Shown here one piece after another: positions 44,901 through 55,935 of a DNA stretch of 64,000 nucleotides. Under the pieces are notes generated by a model that saw only the letters and a program-made list of their open reading frames with translations, was not told where the DNA came from and searched no databases. The first letter of the stretch is position 1. The number at the start of each line of letters is the position of its first letter. The translations under genes were made by a program, and so were the position numbers. Source of the stretch: Isoperla grammatica (taxonomy: Eukaryota; Arthropoda; Insecta; Plecoptera; Perlodidae); contig OX246743.1 of the NCBI GenBank assembly GCA_945910005.1, positions 44,860,736-44,924,735 of the forward strand, in the 5' to 3' direction.

Positions 44901-47900
44901 TATTTACAATGTCAATTTTGTATTGAGGCTATGAAAGTAGGTGCCAATCGGCTGGAATGGTATATAAAGTGAGGAAAGGATCCAACAGCTTACCTTCGTG
45001 TAGTAAGATGACGGATTCGCAAGTTTGAAGTACACATAAAAGACATAATACAAAATATAACGAGACGTTTCGACCGAGGTCTTGCTCACTCGAGAGTAGC
45101 CATTCTTCTCTCGAGTGAGCAAGACGTCGGTCGAAACGTCTCGTTATATTTTGTATTATGTCTTTTATGTGTACTTCAAACTCGCAAATCCGTCATCTTA
45201 CTACACGAAGGTAAGCTGTTGGATCCTTTCCTCACTTTATATAAGTTAACAATTTTGTATTGAGTTGAGCAAAATTTTTTTCCAAACATTTCTGCCCTCC
45301 CACCAAACATAGCCTGTAAATACCGCTTAACTGTTATCAGAGAGTGTCATAGTTACTAAGTAATTGGCGTCTGTCTCCAGATATCCCAGGCGTCTCTGAG
45401 CTTATCGTGGCGCCAAGACGAGGCCCCGAGCTCCAAGCGCTTCAAGTCCAGCTCCAGCATCTCGCACATGGACATGAGTTGGCAGGGAGGCGTTCTGGTC
45501 GTCACCGACACACAGGTAGGGTCGCCTCTACACCCAAGTTGTTTTACACTTTGAATCAAATATTGAGTAGTTTTGAATCGAATGATGGTGCGGGAAAAAA
45601 AATAAAAGAAACATAACAGTAGATATGGTGGAGGCAGAAAAAGAATCCTATCTCTACTGGGAAATGCGAAAACTCATGATGACCAAATAGGTCAATTGTT
45701 GGCATAAGAAGAAGAAGAAGACAGTAGACCTATTTTAGGTGGTATTTGGTTTTTGGTCACTGGTGCCCATTTTTATATTTTCTTAAAAATAGTAGACGCA
45801 TGCACTAGCACTACTGCAGTGTGGTATAGTTGTTGCTTGTTGCGCGGGATGGCAGGGCCAGCTACACCTGTACCGTCTACTACCCATCACGGAGCCAGGC
45901 GGCCTCATGACGGTCCCCTACGCAGTCACCCAGCTGGAGTACTGCCTGGTGACCGGGCTGGACTGGTGGGACCTCCTGGTGTCTCTACGTCCTTCCATGA
46001 TAGACACGGTGTGCGAGCGCTTTACCGAGAGCTTCAACCGGCAGCTGCCGGCCGGACAGCAGTTCCACTACGTACAGTTCCTCAACATCAAGACCTCGCT
46101 CTACAGGTGAGAAACACCATACGAAGGATTTCATAGTTTGAATCGCGATAATCCGGCGATTTAATTTTAATCGTCACCGATTGAAATTTGGCACCAAATT
46201 TGGGTATAGGCTACCGTGAAGCGACGGTCATCACAGTTGCGACCAATCAGAACGGCGCGTTCGGATGCCGCCTAGTAATGCATCTGTGTAGATTTGTTCG
46301 TGTGTGCATACCGTACGTATGTGTAAGTTACCACATTCAGACCGGACAGCGATTAATTGTTTTGTGTTGTTTTCCAGGTTGACGGTAAACGGTCAATCGA
46401 AGGCAGCTGACTTGACTTCGTTACTGATGCTTCATTCAGTGGCCACGGCGTTCAAGTCTCTATTACGGCCATCCGACTTGTCGAGTCACGACAAGGGTCC
46501 GGCGGAGAGTTTGGCAGGTATGACACTTCTTCTTCTTCTTCTCTTATGCCCGCAATTGGTCTATTCGGCCATCATGCGTTGATCGTGCTAACCAATAGAA
46601 ACAGGACTCCCTCTGTACATATGTCATGCCATCTGGCATCGCGTCAAGTTCCCTCTTCATCCTTTCACAACCGAAAAGATGACGTCTATTCTGCTCTTCC
46701 TTACCACACAAGCTGCACAAGCTCGACTCAGCCATTCCCACTCTGTGCAGATGTTTACCCAGTAAGTCATGGCCTGTGTCTAGTCTAAACATCTCTTGTT
46801 GTAGGTATTATCAAATTTATCATGATTGCTATTTTATTTTGTTCAGTGTTTTTACTTTTTTTTCATTGTAATTTGTCTAGTTATATTTGTTGTCTTCCTT
46901 TGTAAAGCAGTTTTATAACTAAAAATAGGATAGACACGTTAAAAAATGCAAGAGCACAAGATTGTCCTCTGTTTGCAGCTGTGATGACGGAGGTCCTCAC
47001 AGACGTGGACAAGGTCCTGTTCCATCTGGAAGCCAAAGAGTTCACCGTGGAACCGAGCACTTTGCAGAGTCTACAACAGCTGATCCAGTGGGTTGCCGAC
47101 CTCGCGTTGAACCTGCTGGCTCGGCTGCCGGAGCAACGACAGATCACCAAGACACTCGGGGTACGCGTTACGTACTTGTTTGTATTATTAATTTACAAGG
47201 CTCTGCTTTTAATTAAAAAAAAAAATGTTCAACACAACAGGCCTAATGTGTAGAGATGTGTAAAAATGGTTTTATTTTTTGGAGGATTTCGTTCTTAAAA
47301 AGGCAAATTGCGGTGTTTTGTGTTTTTATTTTGAAAATATGGAGTAAGTGCTAAAAATAATTGTAAGATATCAATGTACATGAATGACACTAGGTCTAGG
47401 CTTTGAAGGCTAGCATCGTCAAGGTTTCAGCAATGTGTCGCGGCGCGTGTGGTCTAAAGTGCAATTACACCACTTACAAAATAGCTGTTTAGCCGAAGCA
47501 TAGAGCCCGTCATTCTTAAATTCCCTAGCCCTGGTTTCCACAGGCACATTAACTTTCGGCATTGTTTCACGCGGTTTCACGTCTCAAGAAATAGGCCTAC
47601 TTGTGCTTAGGATGTCACGTAAACAGAGTTGAGAATCGATAGTCGAGAAGTCGAACTCGTCACGCGATCGATTGGTCGAATGACGATCAAGCAGACAGTG
47701 AAACTGATGGGTGTAGACCATGCCCACTAACGCCGAACCGAGTCCCGCCCATAAAACACGTAAAATAGTAAATTTTGAGAATGTTTGCACTCTCCAACTT
47801 TGCAACTTAGCAAATACTACAAAGTCTCAAAATATAGGGATTTCGCGGTATTTTCGGCTTAATATGTGAGATTTCGCGTTATAGGGCAAATTTAGTGGAT

Positions 47901-50900
47901 TTCGCGTTTTGTGTTTTTTTAAATATTACTCTCCAAGGGCTACATAACCCACAAATTGCAAAACTACACCTCTAAAATGACTAGAAATGCCATTTCGCGT
48001 TATCGCGGCCTACGAAATTTACACATCTCTACTAATGTGTCAGTATGAATTATAATTTTTCGATGTTGAAATTCCGGTATGATATCCATAATTTGAGATA
48101 TCTGTCCATCCCCAATTTATGAGATTTTTATTGGAATGATGCCCAAGACCGTTGTCGATCGTAACACTATCTGATTGCTTCCAGTACGAGCTGCTGCGCG
48201 ACACCAAGGCTCTCAACACTCTCCGCGAGCTCCTCGTCATCATCCGCATCTGGGGCCTCCTGCGGCAGAGCTGCCTGCCGGTGTTTGTCCGGAGCGCCGA
48301 GAACCTGGACGTGTTGGCGCTACTGTTCAAACTACTCTCGCGCCTCGTCCAGAGTCCGGAGCCCGACGAGAACCTTCTCGGTGAGTCGATTTGCGCGAAC
48401 AACCTTCGCTGTTAGAGCGCCCTAAATCCACGATATAATCTAATCTACAGTCGAGCTTCATTTGCTTGTCTTGCTCTAGGCCCTACATGTGCACAGGCAG
48501 CAAACATGATCACTCGGTGATCACTTATTATACTATTGATTGTATCGACAGATATGCCATTTTTTCTTCTTGTGCGTGATTTTAATTTTGATCATTTTTC
48601 TGTGGCGAATACAATAACTGTGCAAATTATCAAACATTTTGTAGGTTTTGTCAATAGAATGTATTGGTACATTTCATATTGTAAGGTGAAATTGCTAAAT
48701 TGTGAGTTATTGTGTGATTTAATTTCATTTGAGTGCTTTATGACATAAAACACAACAGTCAACACACATATTTTGCTTTCAAAAAATCATTTTATTAAAA
48801 ATTGGAGTATTTTGTTCGATAACTTAATGTAAAATTCTGATATCTCTAGCTATTAATAAACATGTCCTTAAAAATGTATATCAATAGCTAGTTTACAGGG
48901 GTAGAAGCAGACAAAAATAGGCATGGAATGCATTCGAGAAAATAGGCTATTGTTGTGATATGCATTAAATCCAGATAATGAAGGACCAGTTATTGTGGTG
49001 GCAGAAAATAGGCTGGTTGAGAAATAATCTTGTTGAGAAAATAGGTTCTGATACAATCATGTGTGATACGAATGTTTAAATCTGCAACCGTAATCTCGTC
49101 TGGTGGAAGTGGTGTCGACACAAACGGAGAAAACCTGTTGCACTAGTTTGAACGTTGAAACTCCTTGACAGGATGTGGCAACAATTGCTGATAGCGTGCT
49201 CGACCGTTAACGGACTTCCTGCCTCACAGCTTTATCAATTGCTCATTTCAGTCTAACCTGCTCCTGTGCACACTGTAGCCTCAGCTTAGATTCTATGTAG
49301 CTTTCTTAATTTATTTTAATTATTAATCTTCAACAGTTTGTGAAGTGATGTGGCAGTCGTAGAGTGCATCATTCGAAGTGACTGTCGTCATGTTATCGTA
49401 TACAACGTTTAGCAGTGTTTGACGAGTGTAAACGTGGCATAGTAGAGTGAACGTCGCAACGACTACACCGCATCACCATGGTAGCGGAAGATCAGACGAA
49501 AGTCAGACGGGCGAGAACGATCCGCGTCCTCGCGATACCGATATTCTGCGGCATCTTCTCGTTCTGCCACTGGTTCATCTTCTTCCCGCTGGCGTGGACG
49601 TACCTGTCCAGGCACGGCATGAAGCGGTTCTGGTTGTTCGCCCTGATCGCCTTCCTGCTGTGGCTTCTGGTGATGGCGCTCTGTCTGTGTTGTTGGTGGT
49701 ACGACAAGAGGCGACAGACTCCCGTCCAGGCTAGGCCCCTGGTGAAGGAGACGACTTCCGCCCTCGATTATCGCTCCAACGGTACCTTCGACAGTCCCAG
49801 CTTCAAGACAAAGTCTTCTGTCATCCAACCGGGCTATAAGGAGAAGTCTTCCAACGGTTTCGACTCGGAAAAGGAAGTGTTCAGTATGCGTAGTATCCCT
49901 CAGAATACGCCGGCATTGTACAATCTACACACGGGCCGACACAGCTACGATAGCACCGTCGTCCGCGATTCCCTCGATTCCTCCCGAAGAGAAAACGCGG
50001 ACCAAGCGTCGAAGGAAGTTCTGTTGGTGAAGAAAGAGAACGATCTTAGGTTCAAGAACATTTCTTCGAGCGATTCCGAACACAGCTCGAACGAACGTCC
50101 GAGAGGCTACGAGGTGCTACTCGTGACGGAAAACGAGACGAAGTCGAAGGCGAGAGGTAACGAAAACCAAACGGTTCAAGCGATCGTAGAACGGCCGGTT
50201 CACGAACGAGACATCCTGCTGAGGACAAAGTACGACCGCTGCGCGACGGCTCAGGAGGCAACGAAGATACGTCTCTCTTCCGACTCGGACGAGGACGAGG
50301 AGTTGTTCCGACACATCGATATGGACGTCAGACTGTCGGACCAGAACGTCGACCGACGCGACTCGGGCGGGAGACTGTATTCGCAGTCGGGAGAGATCCA
50401 ACACGTGAAGGAATGTCAGACGCCAGACGCCGATAAACTCTCTCAGAACATGCCGGAATTCGAAGACTACCTTCACATGGTGTCGATCGAGACTCCCATG
50501 AGTCCTCGGGAAGAGTTCTTTGCCGATCTCATCAAGCAGGCAAACGAAACCGAGCAGAATCTGCTGCGAAACAAGGAGGGCGGTGGCGACCGGCGTAGTT
50601 ATTGCATCGGAGACATCACGTACAACAAACTCAACTACGACGACAGGAAGAGCGTACCGTTGTTCCTCTACTCCGACCAGTGGCGACAAGAGGGTCAGAG
50701 CGCCGACGATCAGGAACAAAACGTCGACAGTGATGACGACGGCGAAGCGGACCAAACCGTCTTGGAAACCGGCGACGAACCGGGTCAAGTTATCGAACAC
50801 GTACGACAACCGGAACCGAAAGGTTCCGACGTGAAAGTCGTGGAAATGAGTCCAAAGAAGAAAGAATGCGACGACCTGAAGATGTTGACGCAGATGTTTA

Positions 50901-53900
50901 TAAATGAAGAGAAATTAAGATATTGTTCGTCTTCGCTTGAAAAACGTCCGACCGAACCTGAACCCCCTAGTTTTAGACGTGACGTCGAAAAGTTTGACGA
51001 TACCCACAAACCTAGGTTTCCCAAAGATAAACCATTGAAACTCAGAGAACTTGTCCCAGATCAAGTTATTACAGAGCCTAAATCAAAACCCGTTACCGAC
51101 ACGAAAGAAGTGTCCGAACCGGAGATCCTCAAGTCTCGAGCGAGGTCCGGATGTTGCGACGACGAGCCGAAGCGGCGAGAGAAGGAGATGTTGACTCGCG
51201 ACAAGAGAAAGTCCTCGAGCGAGTACTTCATCGCGGCCGTGGACAGCCGTGCGCCTCAGAGCGTCACGTCCGAGGTGTTTCTTACGGTAGGGGCCAGCGG
51301 GTTGGTGTCCGTGCCCGAGACGAGAGAGCGCAACGTGCAGCCGGGCCAGAGACCGCCCGGCAAGGCTCCCGTCGACCTCGGAGTGTGGGGCGAACACGGC
51401 AAGCAGGACATGAGGCGAGAACTCAGCCAGGACAAACTAGAGTATAAGTCCGAGGACGACGAAGTTTTCGAAGACGTTCAGTCGGCCTTGACGAAACTAC
51501 GACGCCATAAATAATGCAAAACAGTTTTTTTACGTTATTTTTAAGGTGATAATTTAAAACAAAAACTGGAGTGATTTATTACATTTTTACATAATATGCT
51601 TGCACAGGACAATCTTAATGTCAACTCTTATATCTATAAAGAAAAGCCTATCACAAGTATCTTCTATACTACAGTGTCGGATGTCACATAGTACCACACA
51701 CACCAACAGTAGAATGCTGGTGTTTCACATTTTTTACAACCATATTATTTACATTTGCGTGTGAATTTACGTTGGGAAAATATTTTTGCATTCGAGCATC
51801 TACAGTTTAAAAAAGATACAGGCTGCCGTTTTTGTTATGGGATTCGAATGGCTTTTCCGAGAAGTAATGTGTTTCTTGAGATGCGAAATGCAATTTGGAA
51901 GCCGTAGTTGGTAAACAGAAGCCCTTTAAGTGCCCCTCTCTGCTGTCCACACCAATCTTCTTTCAATGTGGGAATGGAAACTACATAATACATCGAAACT
52001 GGAGTGAGCCACAGTTCTATTGGGTAATGTGTTTCCTCTTTCTAGGTTATTTATTTGTATTTCTTGTGCTGCTGACGGTTCTGTGATTGATATTTATTGC
52101 ATTGTACGTACTTGTACCACATTTAAAACATTCACGTGCATTATTGTCGTCAGGTAACCTTACAGAGGTGATAATATTCACTTCCTGTGTGGTAAAGACT
52201 GATGGTAACCAAATACAGTACAAATATACTATTAGTATTACTACTACTATTACTAGTATACTGTATACTACTAATTCAACCATTTAGTTTCTTGTTTTAT
52301 ATAAATTCATTATTGAGAAATCAAGTACATGTTCTCAATTAGACCTGACTATGATAATCACGTCACATTTTCACTCATTTACATGCTTAGTCCATATACC
52401 TGTGGCTTCAAATGGATGATATAACTATAGTTTCCAAGGAAATTTTGGATATCTCCACTTTGTAATAACATAATAACTTAATAAATGAGTTTCCATTTTA
52501 AACAAGTTAGGCCTACAGTACTAAAATAATAGTGACGATACATTACGTTTCAACATTGACTAGTGCATTTTGCACATCTTCACTACAAGTGTGGTATTCT
52601 TATACTGTATATCAAAGGTAGTGTTCATGTATCTATTGCAAACACCCCCTAACGTCAGTGTGCATTGCAGATGAATGCTGCCTGTTACCCAGCCAAGTGA
52701 TGATTCCCACTCTGAGTCCGGTGGTCGAGTCAACAGCCGTGGCGTCGCCAGCCCTTTGCTACCAGGCGCTTCCCATCCAGGTAAGATGTTACTCGCTCAT
52801 CAATCATCATGCGTCTAGAGCCTAAAGAGATACGCTTTCTGCTTCCTTCTATCCATGCCCTCGGGCATTTCATCAAACTCCCTTCAACCAAGCACATAAA
52901 AAATAGCTGTTGTTTGTCCTACACGCTGCCATTACGCAATCTTCACGCATCCGTCTCTAAGAATCCAAGTCTAATAAGATGTTTTGCCGGTAGATAAATA
53001 ATGAATCAATATGCTGTTTGTTTTCTCCGATAGCTGGAGTTTGGCGTGGAGCCCGATTGCCTCCATTTCGACCCCGAGCTGAGTCCGTTCGAGGGCGCGA
53101 TGCAGCTGGAGCAGACGGTCGACTTCATCCGTCACATCTACCTCGGCAAATATCCCCTGGTGGTCAAACAGTGCAGCCGGTACGTCGTCCTGGGTTCAAC
53201 GCCCTGGCACGTTTCGCCAGAAAATAAATGTAGTATCAAAAATACTATGTGTGACTGTGTCGGGGACAAGTCTGTGGATTTACGTGAATACGTCTGCGTT
53301 AGCTACTAATATTTTATTTGGGATGGGGAGTGGAAACGATGCATAAACACCACATTTATTAAAATTGTGTTATCAGTCACGAAGTTATTGTGTCACACTG
53401 GATTACCCTGCAAACTCTACATCGCCATTTCCTTCCTGGTACCCCCACCTCACCCTCACTCAGAGACTCCCATACAACACTAGTGGCTACCTTGGTATCA
53501 ATCTTTAACTGCATTTTTCTGCTAAACCATGCATCGTAGAGCAAAACGGAGCTTATTCTGGCATCACACAGACACCCTCACTAGACTCCCATACAACACT
53601 AGTGGCTGCCTTGGGATCCATTCATAATTGCATTTTACAGCTAAACCGTGCATCGTAGAGGGAAACGGGGCTTATTCTGGCATCACACAGTCACCCTCAC
53701 TAGACTCCCATACAACACTAGTGGCTACCTTGGTATCAATCTTTAACTGCATTTTTCTGCTAAACCATGCATCGTAGAGCAAAACGGAGCTTATTCTGGC
53801 ATCACACAGATACTCTCACTAGACTCCCGTACAACACTAGTGGCTGCCTTGGGATCCATTCATAATTGCATTTTACAGCTAAACCGTGCATCGTAGAGGG

Positions 53901-54837
53901 AAACGGGGCTTATTCTGGCATCACACAGTCACCCTCACTAGACTCCCATACAACACTAGTGGCTGCCTTGGGATCAATCTTATACTGCATTTTACAGCTA
54001 AACCATGCATCGTAGAGGGAGATGGGGCTTATTCTGGCATCACACAGGCACCCTCACTGGACTCCCACACAACACTAGTGGCTGCCTTGGGATCAATCTT
54101 TAACTGCATTTTACAGCTAAACCGTGCATCGTAGAGCGAAACAGGGCTTATTCTGGCATCGCACAGACACCCTCACTAGGCTCCCATACAACACTAGTGG
54201 CTGCCTTGGGATCAATCTTTAACTGCATTTTACAGCTAAACCGTGCATCGTAGAGGGAAACGGGGCCTATTGTGGCATCACACAGGCACCCTCACTAGAC
54301 TCCCATACAACACTAGTGGCTGCCTTGGGATCAATCTTTAACTGCATTTTACAGCTAAACCGTGCATCGTAGAGGGAAACGGGGCTTATTCTGGCATCAC
54401 ACAGGCACCCTCACTAGACTCCCATACAACACTAGTGGCTGCCTTGGGATCAATCTTTAACTGCATTTTACAGCTAAACCGTGCATCGTAGAGGGAAACG
54501 GGGCCTATTGTGGCATCACACAGGCACCCTCACTAGACTCCCATACAACACTAGTGGCTGCCTTGGGATCAATCTTTAACTGCATTTTACAGCTAAACCG
54601 TGCATCGTAGAGGGAAACGGGGTTTATTCTGGCATCACACAGGCACCCTCTCTAGACTCCATTACAACACTAGTGGCTGCCTTGGGATCAATCTCTAACA
54701 GTTAACTGTTTTCCAGGTGTGGCGGTAAAGCGCAAGTGCAGAGCATGACGCGGACGGCTGCTATTCGTGCGTGGGATCAACGCTGGGCGAGAGCCTGTCG
54801 GTGTGGGGGTCACTGGCAAATCCACTCGTACGTGTGA
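41915..54837 (+). CDS. MED16: MED16, Mediator complex tail subunit 16 (16 exons, 815 aa)
   Basis: Exons: 41915-41985, 42247-42393, 42729-42927, 43103-43232, 43469-43591, 43692-43847, 44130-44311, 44694-44852, 45381-45515, 45856-46106, 46378-46517, 46979-47160, 48185-48380, 52671-52780, 53034-53179, 54717-54837. All are GT..AG with matching phases; 2448 coding bases include the stop. The start MDLIYSI aligns with MDLAYVC of vertebrate MED16, and NIVAFTT, ITALEWD, HNGKK, GGRPMEG, LEYCLVTGLDWWDLL, FKSLLRPSD, LLVIIRIWGLL, DECCLLPSQ and a Cys-rich end (QCSRCGG...WDQRWARACRCGG) also align. The N-terminal part is the WD40-like propeller; the C-terminal part contacts other tail subunits. It acts in the nucleus, linking activators to RNA polymerase II. 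It is slightly shorter than human (877 aa). Intron 13 contains another gene. Confidence 0.95.
43861..43875. repeat. Poly-C homopolymer (15 C)
   Basis: Uninterrupted C tract just inside the MED16 intron that starts at 43848. Confidence 0.9.
44961..45243. mobile_element. Near-perfect 136-bp-arm palindrome in MED16 intron 8
   Basis: Left arm 44961-45096 and right arm 45108-45243 are inverse copies with only a few mismatches, around an 11-bp loop. The ends are TATATAAAGTGAGGAAAGG and its inverse. The arms include CCAACAGCTTACC, also found in other small foldbacks here. There is no coding capacity. The transcript would fold into a long hairpin within the 528-bp intron. Confidence 0.9.
45621..45722 (+). 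mobile_element. LINE 3'-tail fragment ending in (AAG)n
   Basis: GAATCCTATCTCTACTGG, ATGATGACC and a GTTGGCATAAG(AAG)n end correspond to the tail of the fragments at 34.6 and 46.5 kb. It lies in MED16 intron 9. Confidence 0.55.
46526..46800 (-). mobile_element. LINE 3'-end fragment with CxxC...H...C motif
   Basis: The minus-strand frame reads LGKHLHRVGMAESSLCSLCG, then EEQNRRHLFGC and SCFYWLARS, a C-x2-C-x8-H-x4-C pattern typical of the segment after RT in several LINE clades. It ends with an (AAG)n tail, seen as (CTT)n on the plus strand at about 46528-46541. It is antisense in MED16 intron 11, starting 9 bp past the donor. Confidence 0.8.
47251..48031. mobile_element. Non-autonomous hAT-like element, 781 bp, TSD CTAATGTG
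   Basis: TIR TAGAGATGTGTAAA is exact at both ends. CTAATGTG repeats at 47243-47250 and 48032-48039. Subterminal ATTTCGCG words recur. It fills most of the MED16 intron 47161-48184, ending 146 bp before exon 13's acceptor. No transposase frame is seen. Confidence 0.9.
48381..49477. other. MED16 intron 13 upstream of the nested gene
   Basis: AT-rich sequence without conserved frames. The promoter and 5' UTR of the nested gene must lie in its right part, or its transcript starts elsewhere. Confidence 0.4.
49478..51514 (+). CDS. Unrecognised intronless two-pass membrane protein, 678 aa, nested in MED16 intron 13
   Basis: The start lies in a strong context (CATCACCATGG). Residues 1-16 are basic; two hydrophobic segments at about 17-42 and 51-73 are separated by a short SRHGMKR-type loop and followed by KRR, so both ends probably face the cytosol. 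The remaining about 600 residues are hydrophilic, rich in Asp, Glu, Lys, Arg and Ser, and likely disordered. They contain an acidic SSDSDEDEE patch (267-275) and a repeated EVLLV motif (about 180 and 212). Codon use is GC-rich and the frame is uninterrupted for 2 kb, unlike the AT-rich intron around it, so it is very likely a real gene. It is on the same strand as its host and could be a retrocopy or a gene with non-coding upstream exons. I do not recognise the family. A poly(A) signal is possible at 52480-52485. Confidence 0.8.
   Translation: MVAEDQTKVRRARTIRVLAIPIFCGIFSFCHWFIFFPLAWTYLSRHGMKRFWLFALIAFLLWLLVMALCLCCWWYDKRRQTPVQARPLVKETTSALDYRSNGTFDSPSFKTKSSVIQPGYKEKSSNGFDSEKEVFSMRSIPQNTPALYNLHTGRHSYDSTVVRDSLDSSRRENADQASKEVLLVKKENDLRFKNISSSDSEHSSNERPRGYEVLLVTENETKSKARGNENQTVQAIVERPVHERDILLRTKYDRCATAQEATKIRLSSDSDEDEELFRHIDMDVRLSDQNVDRRDSGGRLYSQSGEIQHVKECQTPDADKLSQNMPEFEDYLHMVSIETPMSPREEFFADLIKQANETEQNLLRNKEGGGDRRSYCIGDITYNKLNYDDRKSVPLFLYSDQWRQEGQSADDQEQNVDSDDDGEADQTVLETGDEPGQVIEHVRQPEPKGSDVKVVEMSPKKKECDDLKMLTQMFINEEKLRYCSSSLEKRPTEPEPPSFRRDVEKFDDTHKPRFPKDKPLKLRELVPDQVITEPKSKPVTDTKEVSEPEILKSRARSGCCDDEPKRREKEMLTRDKRKSSSEYFIAAVDSRAPQSVTSEVFLTVGASGLVSVPETRERNVQPGQRPPGKAPVDLGVWGEHGKQDMRRELSQDKLEYKSEDDEVFEDVQSALTKLRRHK
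51515..52670. other. MED16 intron 13 downstream of the nested gene
   Basis: Probable 3' UTR of the nested gene followed by intron sequence. AATAAA occurs at 52480-52485; no nearer canonical signal is obvious. A (TACTAC)-like run sits near 52240-52260. Confidence 0.4.
53440..54704. repeat. 119-bp tandem array (about 10 copies) filling the last MED16 intron
   Basis: CTAAACC(A/G)TGCATCGTAGAG recurs exactly every 119 bp at 53522, 53641, 53760, 53879, 53998, 54117, 54236, 54355, 54474 and 54593. Each unit ends with AACTGCATTTTACAG or a variant (TTTTTCTG in units 1 and 3), which looks like a 3' splice site. Units 1-2 and 3-4 form a duplicated 238-bp pair. The array ends where the true acceptor TGTTTTCCAG (54707-54716) begins, nearly in register with the repeat. 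Confidence 0.95.
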
Positions 54838-55935
54838 ACGCTTTCATTCACCAAGAAGGCAGATCAACGTGGTTGACAGTGTACAAGTCTAGCACATCCC
54901 TTGCAACACTCGGACAATGCCATTGCGTGCGTGCGTGAACAATAGTGTCCGTCGAGATGGCCTAGTGCGTGCGAACGAGTCATTTGTAGACGTGTATGAA
55001 TCGTTGCGACAATTTGCACAAGTTCTGAACAAGAAGGCCTGAATCTACTTGAGGACATGATGTGTACATATGTACGGTATTGTTACACTGTATAGTGAAT
55101 CGGTGATAACAACCGACTTGCTGTCAAATTGTCGCTAATGAGAGTTTTATGCCGGTTATGACAAAAATATTTGTTCAGTTTTTTCCATGTACATACCAGG
55201 ACTTTGTTACCATAGTCAGACATTGAAAGTTGTGTGGACTTTAAGATTTGTAAGCGTCGTTTATTGTAAAGCTGGCATTGTATGTGTTGTGCAGGTTTCT
55301 GCTTTGGTGCCCGATCTCTCACTGTCTAATTTTGTCCTTGTTTGTATCATTTCTCTGAAACCCAATTTAAAATGTTTTGTAATCCCATTAATAACATGTG
55401 ATTAGTTTACTTACTGATGGATACTGGGCTTAGCATCAAGTGTAATGCATTCCAGAACAACTACGGAGCTTAATTGCTACCATGGTTTAGTGCATAGGTT
55501 TTATTGTGATCCGACGTTTACACAAATTTACTATCGATGAGTGACTGAAGACTGAGAATTTATAATTTATTAATGAAATGCGTAATCATTGTAGGAGCCA
55601 ATCAGTGCGTACAAACTCATTGTTTACAGCCAATGAAATACTTTTTCATTTTTGAGCTCGACTTAGAAATGACTACAGTAAAAGAGTTGGTTCTTAATCA
55701 CCATCACTAGTAATTTGTGTAAACATGTTTTAACTGGTTTTCTGAAAGCCCACAACAATCATACATACTTCTTGTTGTACAGTTAGAGAATGTTTGGATA
55801 TGTTTTGTATGGTTGTTACTTTAAGTTAACATGTTTATTTTATTAAGGATTTTATGTTTTCTCTGTAAGTAATGAGGAATATTCTTGTATGGATTGAGTG
55901 TACATTTTTGTAATAAAGCAGATACTATATGTAAT
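54838..55935 (+). other. Probable MED16 3' UTR
   Basis: The interval from the stop codon to the AATAAA at 55912-55917 has no conserved frame or intron signal that I would use. Its end is inferred from the poly(A) signal. Confidence 0.6.
55912..55917 (+). terminator. Candidate poly(A) signal AATAAA of MED16
   Basis: Canonical hexamer in TTTTGTAATAAAGCAG about 1.07 kb after the MED16 stop; first good candidate on this strand. Confidence 0.6.

Noticed and set aside
50117..50809. 230-codon minus-strand frame
   Set aside because: Opposite-strand shadow of the GC-rich nested gene at 49478-51514.
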